Positions 25,889 through 37,807 of a stretch of 64,000 bases of DNA are shown here, in pieces (position 1 is the first letter of the stretch; each line of letters starts with the position of its first letter). The DNA is from Deinococcus sp. Leaf326. Its GTDB lineage: Bacteria > Deinococcota > Deinococci > Deinococcales > Deinococcaceae. The translations under genes and the position numbers were made by a program. The stretch lies in NCBI RefSeq assembly GCF_001424185.1, contig NZ_LMOM01000001.1, positions 87,255 through 151,254 on the forward strand. The letters run 5' to 3'. The notes beneath the pieces are model-generated. The model searched no databases, had not been told where the DNA came from, and was given only the letters and a program-made list of their open reading frames with translations.

Positions 25889-26599
25889 ATGAGTCTAGAC
25901 GTGACCCAGCCCGTGCTGGCCCAGGCCTTGGCGGCCCCCACGCTGACCGTGGCGTTTCTGGCGGGGCTGGTGTCGTTTCTCAGTCCCTGCGTGCTGCCGC
26001 TGGTGCCCAGCTACCTGGGGGTGATCGGCGGGGCGCGGGCGCCACTGCTGCGCGCGCTCGGGTTCATCCTGGGCTTCGGGCTGGTGTTCATGGCGCTGGG
26101 GGCGACCGCCAGCACGCTGGGCGCGGCCCTCGCGCCGCACAAGGCGCTGCTGGCGCAACTGGCCGGCGTGCTGATCCTGTTTTTTGGTCTGGTGATGCTG
26201 GGGGCGCTGCGGCTGCCCTTCCTCATGCGCGATACCCGTCAGCTTGCCGACGCCGGGGGTTACGGGCCGGTGGCGCTGGGCGCGGCCTTCGCCTTCGGGT
26301 GGAGCCCCTGCCTGGGGCCGGCGCTGGGCAGCATCCTGGGACTGGCGGCGAGCACCGCCAGTCTGCAGACCGGGGTGGGACTGCTCGCGGCCTACACGGC
26401 GGGACTGGCCGTGCCCTTTCTGCTCGCCGCGCTGCTGTGGGACCGCCTGAAACTGCGCCGTCTGAACCGCTACGCGGGCGTGTTCGAGAAGGTCGGCGGC
26501 GCGCTGCTGGTCGCGGTCGGGGTGCTCATGCTCACGGGGCAGTTCACGCGCCTGGCGTCCTTTTTCTACAGCGTCATGCCGGCGTGGCTGATCTCCTGA
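25889..26599 (+). CDS. ccdA: CcdA-type thiol-disulfide membrane transporter
   Basis: 236 residues with six hydrophobic segments. FLAGLVSFLSPCVLPLVPSYLG carries the first redox Cys in the P-C-V-L-P motif; the second is in FGWSPCLGPALGSILG. It moves reducing equivalents across the membrane for apocytochrome c thiol reduction. It heads the ccdA-ccmA-ccmB operon. Confidence 0.92.
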   Translation: MSLDVTQPVLAQALAAPTLTVAFLAGLVSFLSPCVLPLVPSYLGVIGGARAPLLRALGFILGFGLVFMALGATASTLGAALAPHKALLAQLAGVLILFFGLVMLGALRLPFLMRDTRQLADAGGYGPVALGAAFAFGWSPCLGPALGSILGLAASTASLQTGVGLLAAYTAGLAVPFLLAALLWDRLKLRRLNRYAGVFEKVGGALLVAVGVLMLTGQFTRLASFFYSVMPAWLIS

Positions 26600-27299
26600 G
26601 CGCGCCCGTCCACCCGGCCCCCGCCCCGCACGCCCTGCAACTGCGCGGCGTGTGGCTGCGCCTGGGCCGCGAGGTCATCCTGCGCGGTGTGGATCTCGAC
26701 GTGGCGCGCGGCGAGGGGGTCACGCTGCTGGGCGAAAACGGCGCGGGCAAGACCACGCTGCTGCGGCTGCTGGCCTCGGCGCTGCGGCCCACGCGCGGAG
26801 AGGGCCGGGTCATGGACTTCGACCTGCGCGACTCGCGGGCGGTGCGCGATCAGGTGCACCTCATGCCGGTAGACGCGGGCCTGTACCCCGACCTGAGCTG
26901 CGCCGAGAACCTCGACTTCGCCCTCCAGATGCACCGCGTGGCGGGCGACGTGCCGGGGGCCCTGCGCCGCGTGAATCTGGAGGCGGCAGCGGCGCGGCGC
27001 GTGCGTTTCCTGTCGGCGGGGATGCGCAAGCGGCTGGCCCTGGCCCGCGCGCACCTGCTCGCCCGTCCCCTGACCCTGGTGGATGAACCCTTCGCCAATC
27101 TCGACGACGCGGGCCGCGCCCTGACCATCGAGCTGCTGGGTGAGTTGCGCGCGCGTGGCGTCACCCTGATCGTGGCCGCCCACGAACCCGACCTCGCCCG
27201 GCAGGTGGCCCCCCGCACGCTGCGGCTGGCCGCCGGGCAGCTTGGAGAGGTTGGCGTGCAGGAGGGGCGCGGGATCTCATCCCACCGCGCGGAGTCGCC

Positions 27300-27303
<4 letters not shown>
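26584..27303 (+). CDS. ccmA: Heme exporter ABC ATPase CcmA-type
   Basis: About 239 residues. Walker A is LLGENGAGKTTLL, the ABC signature is FLSAGMRKRLALARAHL (S-A-G-M form common in CcmA), and Walker B is LTLVDEPFANLD. The start is taken as the GTG at 26584, which overlaps the ccdA end by 16 bases; a later start is possible. With CcmB it forms the exporter that releases heme-loaded CcmE in system I. Confidence 0.88.
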
Positions 27304-27989
<686 letters not shown>

Positions 27990-28033
27990 GCCACAGTCCG
28001 GAAAATTCCGGTAAAGCCCCGTGGGCGACGACT

Positions 28034-28058
28034 CTGGTCAGGTTGGCCCCTACTCTGG
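28034..28058 (+). promoter_or_regulatory. Shared upstream element, copy A
   Basis: Contains CTGGTCAG, then TTGGCCCCTA, then CTGG two bases later, with TACTCT as a possible -10 box. A near-identical element precedes the PrcB-like lipoprotein gene at 28785-28810. It sits about 90 bases before the STN-protein start. Confidence 0.5.
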
Positions 28059-28145
28059 TCCCGGACGAATCCGCCAGAAGGCCTGCCTCCGCCTCCACCC
28101 AAAGGCGGATGAACGGCGGCCTGCGCCCAGCCCAGACTGAATCTC

Positions 28146-28682
28146 ATGAACTCCTGGGTCCTGGCCGCGTTCGCTGCTCTGAGTGTCTCGACCGCCTCGG
28201 CGGCGTGCCAGCCGGGCGCGGCCGAGTTCTCGCAGGCTGGGGGCCGGCTGGACGAGGCCCTGCAGACCCTCGCGCGCCGCACCGGCTGCCCGGTCGAGGT
28301 GGCCCCACAACTGCTGAGCGGCCGGCTGGCGGCGCCGGCCCAGGGCACCCTGACGCCGTCCGGCGCCCTGGCCGAACTGCTGCGCGGCACCGGGCTGGAG
28401 GGCCGTGAGAGCCGGGGCGGCCTGACGGTGGACCGCCGGGACCAGGAGGCGGTGCTGGCCCGCGCCGACCGCCTCCTGGAGCGGCTGGAGCAGGCGGTGG
28501 CCGAGCGCCGGCTCTCGCAGGCCCGGGCCAACCGCTGGCGCAGCGCGCTGCACACCGTGCGCCGGGGGGTCCAGCAGGACGCGCGGCGCCGGGGTTTTGT
28601 CGGCTCAGCCGAGCTGGCCGGCTACGGCCGCACCCTGGCCGGAGTCGAGCAGGAGCTCGGCGGACTGCCCCCGAACCGCTGA
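28146..28682 (+). CDS. Secreted STN-domain protein
   Basis: 178 residues. A signal peptide ends at STASA-A, then an STN (secretin and TonB N-terminal short) domain at about 25-100: AGGRLDEALQTLARRTGCPVEVAPQLLSGRLAAPAQGTLTPSGALAELLRGTGLE. The rest is a charged helical tail. STN domains usually front secretins or TonB receptors; here the domain stands alone, so it may be a periplasmic partner of such a channel. Confidence 0.75.
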   Translation: MNSWVLAAFAALSVSTASAACQPGAAEFSQAGGRLDEALQTLARRTGCPVEVAPQLLSGRLAAPAQGTLTPSGALAELLRGTGLEGRESRGGLTVDRRDQEAVLARADRLLERLEQAVAERRLSQARANRWRSALHTVRRGVQQDARRRGFVGSAELAGYGRTLAGVEQELGGLPPNR

Positions 28683-28784
28683 CGATCGTCCGGAGCTCCG
28701 GGTTTATGGGCTGTCCTCCACAGTCACCGAGTTGGGCTGCCGGAATCCCAGGCCACAACCCTTGCTCAAGATGACCTTCAGGGG

Positions 28785-28810
28785 CTGGTCAGATTTGGCC
28801 CCTAAGCTGG
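28785..28810 (+). promoter_or_regulatory. Shared upstream element, copy B
   Basis: CTGGTCAG, two bases, TTGGCCCCTA, two bases, CTGG, with TAAGCT as a -10-like box 5 bases before the ATG at 28814. It matches copy A at 28034-28058. Confidence 0.5.
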
Positions 28811-28813
28811 CGT

Positions 28814-29920
28814 ATGCCCTTTTCCCGTTTGGCGTTTCCTGCCCTGCTCCTGCTGGGCGCCGGTCTGCTGGCCGGTTGCTCCATGACCGGCCCCACCAAT
28901 CTCCGGGTCCACGAGGTCAGCCTGACCGGCGGCGCGCAGGAGCGCCTCGCGTGGGTGTACGGCACGCTGGGCCAGGGCCAGTCGAGCGCCAGCCTGAAGA
29001 TCGGCGGGCAGGCCGTGACCCTGCGCGTCCAGGTGCAGGACGACCTCTCGCTGCCCGGCACCCTCAGCGTGGACGGCAAGTCCACCTACCGCCAGCCCCT
29101 CGCCGCGACCACCCAGAAGGTCTCGGTGACGCGAGACACAGCCGGTCTGTTCACGGTCGCTCCCCAGAACGGCGCTTCGCTGGCGGCCGTCTACTACACC
29201 GACGGCACGAACTGGGTGCGCCTGAGCGGCGTTCAGGGACGTGTGAGCGCGGCACCCTCCGCTGGTCTGAGCGGTGCGGGTCAGCTGACCGACGAGGAAG
29301 GTGCGGCGCTGGGGCGGGCTCTGGCCTCCGCCGGCCGCACGCAGGGTGGGCTGGCCGTGGCCGTCCTGAACGATCCCCAGTCCCCCCTGAGCATCGAGCC
29401 GGCCGCCACCGAGACGCGCCGCACCGCCCTGTACGTCCTGCCGGGCGTGACGACCGTTCCGGCGGGCAACAACGGCGGCGTGCCCTTCCCAGGCAATGGA
29501 CAGACCACCACGCCGCCCGTGGTGGCCGGAGGCAACGTGAATTTCACCGAGGTCGCCAGCGGCAGCAATGCCAACATGGCCGAGGCTGGCGTGCAGGTCG
29601 CGAGCACCGCCGCCGCCGCGCGGGCCCTGCTGAGCGTCGCCTACGGCAACCAGACCGGCACGCCCACCGTTCCGGCCCTGAGCAGCACCGACACCCTCGT
29701 CGGCGTATTCCTGGGCCAGCGGGCCACCGGGGGGTACGGGGTGCGCGTGGTCTCGGCCAACGCCCAGAGCGGCGTCCTGACCCTCACGGTCGCCGTGCAG
29801 GCACCGGGTGCGGGCACTTTCACCACCCAGGCGATCACCAGCCCCTGGACGCTTGTGCGTGTGAACGGCAAGTTCAGCCAGATCAACGTGGTGGACCAGA
29901 ACGGCCAACCCCTGCGCTGA
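28814..29920 (+). CDS. Lipoprotein with PrcB-type C-terminal domain
   Basis: 368 residues. A lipoprotein signal with lipobox L-L-A-G-C is followed by a Thr/Ala-rich middle with a low-complexity Pro/Gly stretch near 230. The C-terminal domain (about 285-355: VGVFLGQRATGGYGVRVVSANAQ...) matches the protease-complex PrcB C-terminal family. It is probably anchored outside the inner membrane. It shares an upstream element with the STN gene. Confidence 0.8.
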   Translation: MPFSRLAFPALLLLGAGLLAGCSMTGPTNLRVHEVSLTGGAQERLAWVYGTLGQGQSSASLKIGGQAVTLRVQVQDDLSLPGTLSVDGKSTYRQPLAATTQKVSVTRDTAGLFTVAPQNGASLAAVYYTDGTNWVRLSGVQGRVSAAPSAGLSGAGQLTDEEGAALGRALASAGRTQGGLAVAVLNDPQSPLSIEPAATETRRTALYVLPGVTTVPAGNNGGVPFPGNGQTTTPPVVAGGNVNFTEVASGSNANMAEAGVQVASTAAAARALLSVAYGNQTGTPTVPALSSTDTLVGVFLGQRATGGYGVRVVSANAQSGVLTLTVAVQAPGAGTFTTQAITSPWTLVRVNGKFSQINVVDQNGQPLR

Positions 29921-29932
29921 ACCCGGTCGTGG

Positions 29933-29960
29933 AAGGCGCGGGCGAGATTGCCCGCGCCTT
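29933..29960. terminator. 11-bp hairpin between convergent genes
   Basis: AAGGCGCGGGC pairs perfectly with GCCCGCGCCTT over a 6-base loop, just after the lipoprotein stop and before the convergent PLP-enzyme stop. Its AA/TT ends make it usable both ways. Confidence 0.7.
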
Positions 29961-30009
29961 GTTGCAGCCAGGGAGACCCGTTCCGGCGCCCAGGCTGCCG
30001 GCCCCGGCC

Positions 30010-31176
30010 CTAGTCCAGCGCCGCTTCGAGGTCGCCCAGCAGGTCGCCGATGTCCTCGATTCCCACCGACAGCCGCAGCAGTTCGGGCGTGATGCCCAGG
30101 CGGCGGCGTTCGCCTTCCGGCAGGGGACGGTGCGAGGTGCCCCAGGGCCATGACAGTGTGGTCATCACGTCGGCCAGCGAGGGTGCCAGCGGAATGCGGC
30201 CGGCCAGCGCGCGTACGAAGCCGGGCGCGTCCTCAATCTCGGCGGCGAGCATTCCCCCAAAGCCCGCAGGAAAAAGGTCCATCGCGCGGTGGAACTGCGG
30301 ATGGTCCGACAGGCCGGGGTGGTACACGGCCCGGACGCGCGGGTGGTTGACGAGCACGTCGGCGACCGCCTGTGCGTTGCCGCTGTGGGCGCGCATCCTC
30401 AGGCCCAGGGTCTTGAGACCCTGAAGGGTCATCCACGCGTCGAAGGCCGAGATGGTGCCGCCCAGGCGCGTGAGTCGGGTACGCGCCAGAGCGATGAGGT
30501 CCGCGCGCCCGCAGACCACGCCGCCCAGCGCCGCGCTGTGTCCGCTGAGGTACTTGCTCACCGAATGGGTTACGAGGTCGGCTCCGTGCTCGGCTGGCCG
30601 GAAGACGGCGGGGCTGGCGAAGGTGTTGTCCACGCTGAGGAGCGCGCCGCGCCCGTGCGCGAGCTCCGCCAGGGCGGGCACGTCCGGCACCGTCATGAGC
30701 GGATTGGTGAGGCTCTCGACGTGCAGGATACGGGTGTTGTCGCGTAGCGCAGCCTCTACTTCGGCCGGGTCACAGGCGTCCACGAAACTCACCTCAATGC
30801 CCAGGCGGGGTAGCTCCTCGGCCAGCAGGGCGTAGGTCACGCCGTACACACGGGCGTCGGCCACCACATGGTCGCCGGTCTTCAGGACGCCCAGCAGCGC
30901 CGCGCTGATGGCTGCCATGCCGCTTGCGGCCACCAGCGCGGCCTCGGTGCTCTCCAGCCCGGCCAATGCGCGCTCCAGCGTCGCGGCGTTGGGGGTGCCG
31001 TTGCGGTAGTAGAAGCTCGCGGGCTCCTCGCCGCTCATGGCGCGGTCCAGTGTCTCCAGGTCCGGGAAGGCGTAGACGGTGCTCTGGTAGATCGGCTCGA
31101 CCAGGGGGGTGCTGCCGGCTGGGCGGGCCTCCTCGCCGGCGCGGGCGGCGCGGGTGGTCAGGTCGTAGGGGGTCAT
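30010..31176 (-). CDS. Cys/Met metabolism PLP enzyme (cystathionine gamma-synthase/lyase family)
   Basis: 388 residues. [10 protein letters not shown], the PLP-phosphate loop [22 protein letters not shown] with the PLP-Asp, and [10 protein letters not shown] with the Schiff-base Lys are all present. It catalyses trans-sulfuration or gamma-elimination; gamma-synthase, gamma-lyase and O-acetylhomoserine sulfhydrylase cannot be separated by eye. TAGCCT ends 6 bases before the ATG. Confidence 0.9.
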   Translation of the reverse strand: MTPYDLTTRAARAGEEARPAGSTPLVEPIYQSTVYAFPDLETLDRAMSGEEPASFYYRNGTPNAATLERALAGLESTEAALVAASGMAAISAALLGVLKTGDHVVADARVYGVTYALLAEELPRLGIEVSFVDACDPAEVEAALRDNTRILHVESLTNPLMTVPDVPALAELAHGRGALLSVDNTFASPAVFRPAEHGADLVTHSVSKYLSGHSAALGGVVCGRADLIALARTRLTRLGGTISAFDAWMTLQGLKTLGLRMRAHSGNAQAVADVLVNHPRVRAVYHPGLSDHPQFHRAMDLFPAGFGGMLAAEIEDAPGFVRALAGRIPLAPSLADVMTTLSWPWGTSHRPLPEGERRRLGITPELLRLSVGIEDIGDLLGDLEAALD

Positions 31177-31182
31177 GGGGGC

Positions 31183-31188
31183 AGGCTA
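31183..31188 (-). promoter_or_regulatory. -10 box TAGCCT, leaderless PLP gene
   Basis: On the minus strand TAGCCT ends 6 bases before the ATG at 31176. Confidence 0.5.
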
Positions 31189-31255
31189 GAGCATTCGGCC
31201 AGGGAATGTTTTCCGGTCGCCGGGGCGCCGTGAGACCCTGCCCGGACGGAACACC

Positions 31256-31296
31256 GAAGGGCAGGGCCGGCACTCTTCCTCTCGGCCCCGCCCTTC
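31256..31296 (-). terminator. Hairpin after the GH13 gene
   Basis: 14-base arms (31256-31269 and 31283-31296) pair with one mismatch over a 13-base loop, 24 bases past the glucosidase stop on the minus strand. No U-run follows. Confidence 0.5.
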
Positions 31297-31319
31297 AAGG
31301 AACATGCCCTGCCTGCGCC

Positions 31320-32936
<1,617 letters not shown>

Positions 32937-32943
32937 GGCTGCC

Positions 32944-32983
32944 AGCGTACCAGAAAACTGGGTTCAACTGAAACGATTCAGTT
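32944..32983 (-). promoter_or_regulatory. LacI-type operator and promoter of the GH13 gene
   Basis: AACTGAAACGATTCAGTT (32966-32983) is a near-perfect palindrome around a central CG. On the minus strand TTCAGT at its end is followed after 17 bases by TACGCT (32944-32949), 7 bases before the ATG, so a bound repressor would cover the -35 region. Confidence 0.7.
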
Positions 32984-33030
32984 CAGGCACGATCCGGTCC
33001 TCACTGCGGCGGATGTGCTCTCTTTGCGCC

Positions 33031-33876
33031 ATGAACGACCCAGCCCCGGCCCAGCCCACCCTCTACGACGTGTTCGCGCCGCGCGGGACCGGTGGGGGCA
33101 AGCGGGTGGCGGTGTTCGGGGACGCGGCCGGCGACCTGCAGCGCCGCGCGGCGGCGGCCGGCGCCCCCCTGAGCGTGTTCGTCGAAGACTGCAGCCTGGA
33201 GGGCGCAGCCCTGCGCGTCTTTACCCCCGAGCGCGAAAAGGGCGAGAGCGACTCGGCGAGCGTGGCGGCCCTGACCTACCTCCAGGGCCAGGGCGTGCTG
33301 AGCGATGTTCTGGACGTGCTGGGCGGCCCGCAGCCGGTGCCCGCGCAACTGTGCGGCGGCGAGTGGCTGCTCTCGCAGGGGGTGGTCGAGGTCACGGCCG
33401 CCGCGCTGCCTGCCGGGAACCCTTCGGGCCTGCCGGCCCCCGGCGCCCTGCACCTGGCCTCGGCGGGGAGGCCGAACCTGTGTGTGGAGGTCGCCTCGCT
33501 GGCCGAACTGGACGCCTGGGCGCCCGCGCCGGAGGCCGTGGAGGCCCTGGGACACGCGACCGGTACGACTGGCCTGATCGTCTACGCCCTGGAGGCCCCT
33601 GCCGAGGGTCCGCAGCGCCGCGCCGACGTGAGCTTCCGGGCCTTCGGGCCGCTGCGGGGCTTTGCCGAGGACGCCGCGAGCAGCAACATGTTCGCCTGCC
33701 TGGTGGCGGTGCTGGGCGCGGGGGGGCGCCTGCCACCGGGCGCGAGCGTGGTGCGCGGGGCGCAGCGGCGGCCGGGGCAGCCGGCCCTGCTCACGGCGCA
33801 GTTCTCGCAGGCGGGCGAGCCGGTGTGGGTGGGCGGCCCGGCAGTCGGCGTGCCCACCGAAACCGGGGGGGCGTAA
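33031..33876 (+). CDS. PhzF-family isomerase-like protein
   Basis: About 281 residues. The two-domain PhzF pattern is visible: SVFVEDCSLEGAALRVFTPEREKG early, TTGLIVYAL and ADVSFRAFGPLRGFAEDAASSNMFACLVAVL in the second half (family form D-x-x-x-R-x-F...E-D-x-A-x-G). The usual C-G-H-A-T after FTPxxE is replaced by E-S-D-S-A-S, so catalytic ability is uncertain. Start chosen at MNDPAPAQP. Confidence 0.7.
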   Translation: MNDPAPAQPTLYDVFAPRGTGGGKRVAVFGDAAGDLQRRAAAAGAPLSVFVEDCSLEGAALRVFTPEREKGESDSASVAALTYLQGQGVLSDVLDVLGGPQPVPAQLCGGEWLLSQGVVEVTAAALPAGNPSGLPAPGALHLASAGRPNLCVEVASLAELDAWAPAPEAVEALGHATGTTGLIVYALEAPAEGPQRRADVSFRAFGPLRGFAEDAASSNMFACLVAVLGAGGRLPPGASVVRGAQRRPGQPALLTAQFSQAGEPVWVGGPAVGVPTETGGA

Positions 33877-33920
33877 ACCTCCGCATAAGCTCGCCTCATC
33901 CTCTCATGAGAACTGGGGGC

Positions 33921-33926
33921 TAGAGT
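33921..33926 (+). promoter_or_regulatory. -10 box TAGAGT, leaderless LEA-like gene
   Basis: TAGAGT ends 7 bases before the ATG at 33934. A small palindrome TCTCATGAGA lies 10 bases upstream of the box. Confidence 0.5.
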
Positions 33927-33933
33927 CCATTTT

Positions 33934-34557
33934 ATGTTCGAACGCGAAGAAAACCACTTTCCTGTCAAGCGCCTGCTGGTCCTGGGTGCCCTGATCGGCG
34001 CCGCCGCGTACTACTTCAGCCGTGAGCAGAACCGCAAGGCGCTCGATGCCAAGCTCTCCGAACTGGGTCTCAAGGACGCCGCGCACGACGTGGGCGAGAG
34101 CGTCGCCAAGAGCTGGGAGAAGACCAAGGACGCCGCCCAGAACGCCGGAGCCGTCATCGCCGACAAGGCCGAGGACGTCAAGGGCGCCGTGTCGGGCGGC
34201 GGAGTGCAGGCAGGCGTGGACAAGGTCAAGGAAGTCGCGGCCGACGTGAAGGACGCCGTGAGCGGCGCGGCAGCCCAGGCTAAGGACGCGGCCGGCGACG
34301 TGGCCGACAAGGCCAAGGACAAGGCGCAGGACGTGGCCCCCAAGGTGCAGGACGCCGCCCAGGACGCCAAGACTGCGGCCCAGGATAAGGCCAACGACCT
34401 GAAGGAAGGCGCGAAGGACGCGGCCCAGGATGCCAAGAACGCGGCCAACGACCTGAGGAACCAGACCAAGGACGCGGCGAACAATGCCAAGAACGACGCC
34501 AAGGACGCCGTGCAGGACGCGAAGGACGCGGCCCGCGACGCGCAGCGCAAGTTCTGA
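33934..34557 (+). CDS. LEA-like (group 3) repeat protein with N-terminal membrane segment
   Basis: 207 residues. One hydrophobic segment (about 13-28, LLVLGALIGAAAYYF) is followed by about 160 residues of Ala/Lys/Asp/Gln-rich 11-mer-like repeats such as AAQDAKTAAQDKANDLKEG and KDAAQDAKNAANDL, without Cys or Trp beyond the start. This is the pattern of group 3 late-embryogenesis-abundant proteins, which fold into amphipathic helices on drying. A Deinococcus homologue class is linked to desiccation tolerance. Confidence 0.85.
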   Translation: MFEREENHFPVKRLLVLGALIGAAAYYFSREQNRKALDAKLSELGLKDAAHDVGESVAKSWEKTKDAAQNAGAVIADKAEDVKGAVSGGGVQAGVDKVKEVAADVKDAVSGAAAQAKDAAGDVADKAKDKAQDVAPKVQDAAQDAKTAAQDKANDLKEGAKDAAQDAKNAANDLRNQTKDAANNAKNDAKDAVQDAKDAARDAQRKF

Positions 34558-34578
34558 CCTGAGTCCGGCTCATGGCGC

Positions 34579-34609
34579 CCGCCCCTTCCCACCGGAGGGG
34601 GCGGTTTTT
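34579..34609 (+). terminator. Rho-independent terminator after the LEA-like gene
   Basis: CCGCCCCTTCC pairs with GGAGGGGGCGG (one wobble) over CACC, followed by TTTTT. Confidence 0.85.
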
Positions 34610-34655
34610 CCTGCCCTGCGCCGCGCCGTGTAGCCTGTAGCCCCAAGGAGTACGC

Positions 34656-35678
<1,023 letters not shown>

Positions 35679-35733
35679 GGGGGCAGGCGGGCGGGCGCGG
35701 GTCTACCCCCTGTGCCCCGTACCGGAGGCGTGC

Positions 35734-36855
35734 GTGACCACCCCCGAGTTCGGGCGCCTCATCTCGGGGGCGCGCGTGCGGCTGCGGGGGCGCTCGGCCT
35801 TCTTCGCCACCCTGCTGCTGCACGCCGAATTCGTGCCGTCGCGCGAGGTCGCCAGTGCCAGCACCGACGGCGAACGGGTCTACGTCAACCCGGAAGTGGC
35901 CGCCAGCTTGCCGTCCGACGTGCTCGACAGCTTGCTCCTGCACGAGGTGCTGCACGCCGCGCTCTCGCACGTGCCCCGGCGCGGGCCGCGCGAGAAGAAA
36001 CGCTGGAACCGCGCCGCCGACCTCATCGTGAACGGCATGGTGGCGGCGGCCGGGCTGCCCACACCGCCCGGCTTCACCCGCGACGAGCATCTGGAGCGCC
36101 TGAGCGCCGAGGAGGTCTATACCTCCCTTGAAGGCCAGGCCGAGCCGGACGACGGCGAGGGCGACGACCTGCTCGACGGCCCCCCCGGCGACGCGCCGCC
36201 CAAGGAGGGGCAACCGGGCCGGAGTGCGGCGCGCGAGTGGGCGCAGGCACTGGCCCAGGCCCGCAGCGTCGAGGCCATAAGCGGCGAGCACGGCCACGAC
36301 CCGCTCGGCGCACACCGTGAGCTCGCGCGGCTGGCCCCAGCCCGGCTGGACTGGCGCGCGCAGCTCTGGCGCTTCCTGGCGCGCACGCCGGTGGATTTTG
36401 GGGGCTTCGACCGGCGCTTCATCGGGCGGGGCCTGTACCTGGAAGCGCTCGACGACGAGTCGCTGCGGGCGCTCATTGCCGTCGACACCTCCGGCAGCGT
36501 GGACGACGCGGCGGTGCGCGCCCTGGTGAGTGAGGTGCAGGGGGTGCTGGGCGCGTATCCGCACGTGCGCGCGACGCTGTACTACGCCGACACTGAGGCT
36601 TACGGTCCCTACGACCTGCGCCCCGGTGATGACGTGCCCGCGCCGCAGGGGGGCGGCGGGACCGACTTCCGGCCCATCTTCGCGCTGCTGGACGACCAGG
36701 AGCCCGACGTGTTGATCTATCTCACCGACGGCTACGGCGACTTTCCGGCGCACGCCCCGCGCGTGCCGACGCTGTGGGTGGTACCGCCGGGCGGCCTGGA
36801 CGACGAGGGTTTTCCCTTCGGCGACGTGCTGCGGCTGGAGGAAGGGCCGGGCTGA
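35734..36855 (+). CDS. VWA-like protein with metallopeptidase-like N-terminus
   Basis: 373 residues. The N-terminal half carries LLLHEVLHAALSHV (HExxH...H zinc-site form) and NRAADLIVNGM, as in the DUF2201 putative metallopeptidases. The C-terminal half has a VWA domain with the MIDAS-like AVDTSGSVDDAAV and LTDGYGDFPA. A Pro/Asp/Glu linker lies at about 135-165. It is the probable partner of the upstream MoxR ATPase. GTG start with GGAGG upstream. Confidence 0.88.
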   Translation: MTTPEFGRLISGARVRLRGRSAFFATLLLHAEFVPSREVASASTDGERVYVNPEVAASLPSDVLDSLLLHEVLHAALSHVPRRGPREKKRWNRAADLIVNGMVAAAGLPTPPGFTRDEHLERLSAEEVYTSLEGQAEPDDGEGDDLLDGPPGDAPPKEGQPGRSAAREWAQALAQARSVEAISGEHGHDPLGAHRELARLAPARLDWRAQLWRFLARTPVDFGGFDRRFIGRGLYLEALDDESLRALIAVDTSGSVDDAAVRALVSEVQGVLGAYPHVRATLYYADTEAYGPYDLRPGDDVPAPQGGGGTDFRPIFALLDDQEPDVLIYLTDGYGDFPAHAPRVPTLWVVPPGGLDDEGFPFGDVLRLEEGPG

Positions 36856-36862
36856 ATCTGCC

Positions 36863-37692
36863 TCAGCGCGCCAGCCCCACTGTCAGGTGGGCCGTGTCCC
36901 TGGCCGAGGCGCTGCCGGTGATGGCCGGCGTCTGAGTCCCCGCGCCGTCGCTGAACACGTGGTCGCGCGCCAGCTAGGTGCGGTTCAGGTTGCCCGCGCT
37001 GGCCGAGTAGCCCGCGTCCGCGTACGCCTCGCGGCAGCTCGCCCTGCCTGGGGCGACCTGCGAGGTCTGGACCTTGCTGCTCGCCGAGGTAGCGACCGCC
37101 AGCGACGGGTACGCTCCGAAGTGGATGTGCGGCCACCGCCCCGCGGAGCAGCTTCTGGAAGGTGACTGTGCTGGGGCTGTAGAGCGAGTAGTTCCCGTCG
37201 GCGGTGCAGTGCCACAGGTACACGGCGTAACCAGCGAGCGCCGCGCAACCTGCGTTGGTGTTCACCAGCTTGAGCGTCAGGGTCAGCGGCACGCCGGTCG
37301 CCGTATGACCGGTGCCCAGGCTGGTGCGCAGGTCGCGCCGCATGATGCCCGAGCGCGTCAGCACGTTAACCGACTGGCCCCCGAGGCCACCGAGCCGTCG
37401 GCGGGGTAGGGCCCGGTCGTCTCCTGCGGGTCGGCGGCCGGGCAGCCCCCGGTATCCGTGCCCGTGCCGGCCCCATGGCCCGTGTCGCTGCTCACCTTGG
37501 TCGCCCCACGCCGCAGCCCACGAGCAGTCCGGTGCGCAGCAGGCCTATCGTCAGCACGCAGCGGCGGTCCAGGCTGGGCCGGCCCAGCATCTCCAGGGTG
37601 GCGCTCAGGCCCAGGTCGCTGAACTCGTCTTGGCGGTCGTGGTCATCGGCGGGGTAGGGGATAAGGGGCTGGACAGTGGGGCGACCGGTCAT
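36863..37692 (-). pseudogene. Decayed intradiol ring-cleavage dioxygenase gene
   Basis: Pieces of one protein are spread over three frames. A good start (GGAGGA then MTGRPTVQPLIPYPAD at 37692) runs to a frameshift near 37500. A second frame gives TTGPYPADGS. A third gives LTRSGIMRRDLRTSLGTG through GYAVYLWHCTADGNYSLYS. A deletion and frameshift then lead to GRWPHIHF (iron-ligand His region), and later a TAG interrupts ...NLNRT/LARDHVFSDG... before the final TVGLAR stop. Intact homologues are secreted Fe(III) dioxygenase-like proteins. The locus looks recently inactivated, since the reading frames remain recognisable. Confidence 0.85.
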
Positions 37693-37807
37693 ACGGTGGT
37701 TTCCTCCTGAGAGTCCCGGCGCAAGTGGCGTGGGGACCTGCTCAGGAGTGTCGAGGCGCCGGATTTAGTAACCGTGCATGTTCTTTGCAGGCCGCGTGGC
37801 TCAGGGG

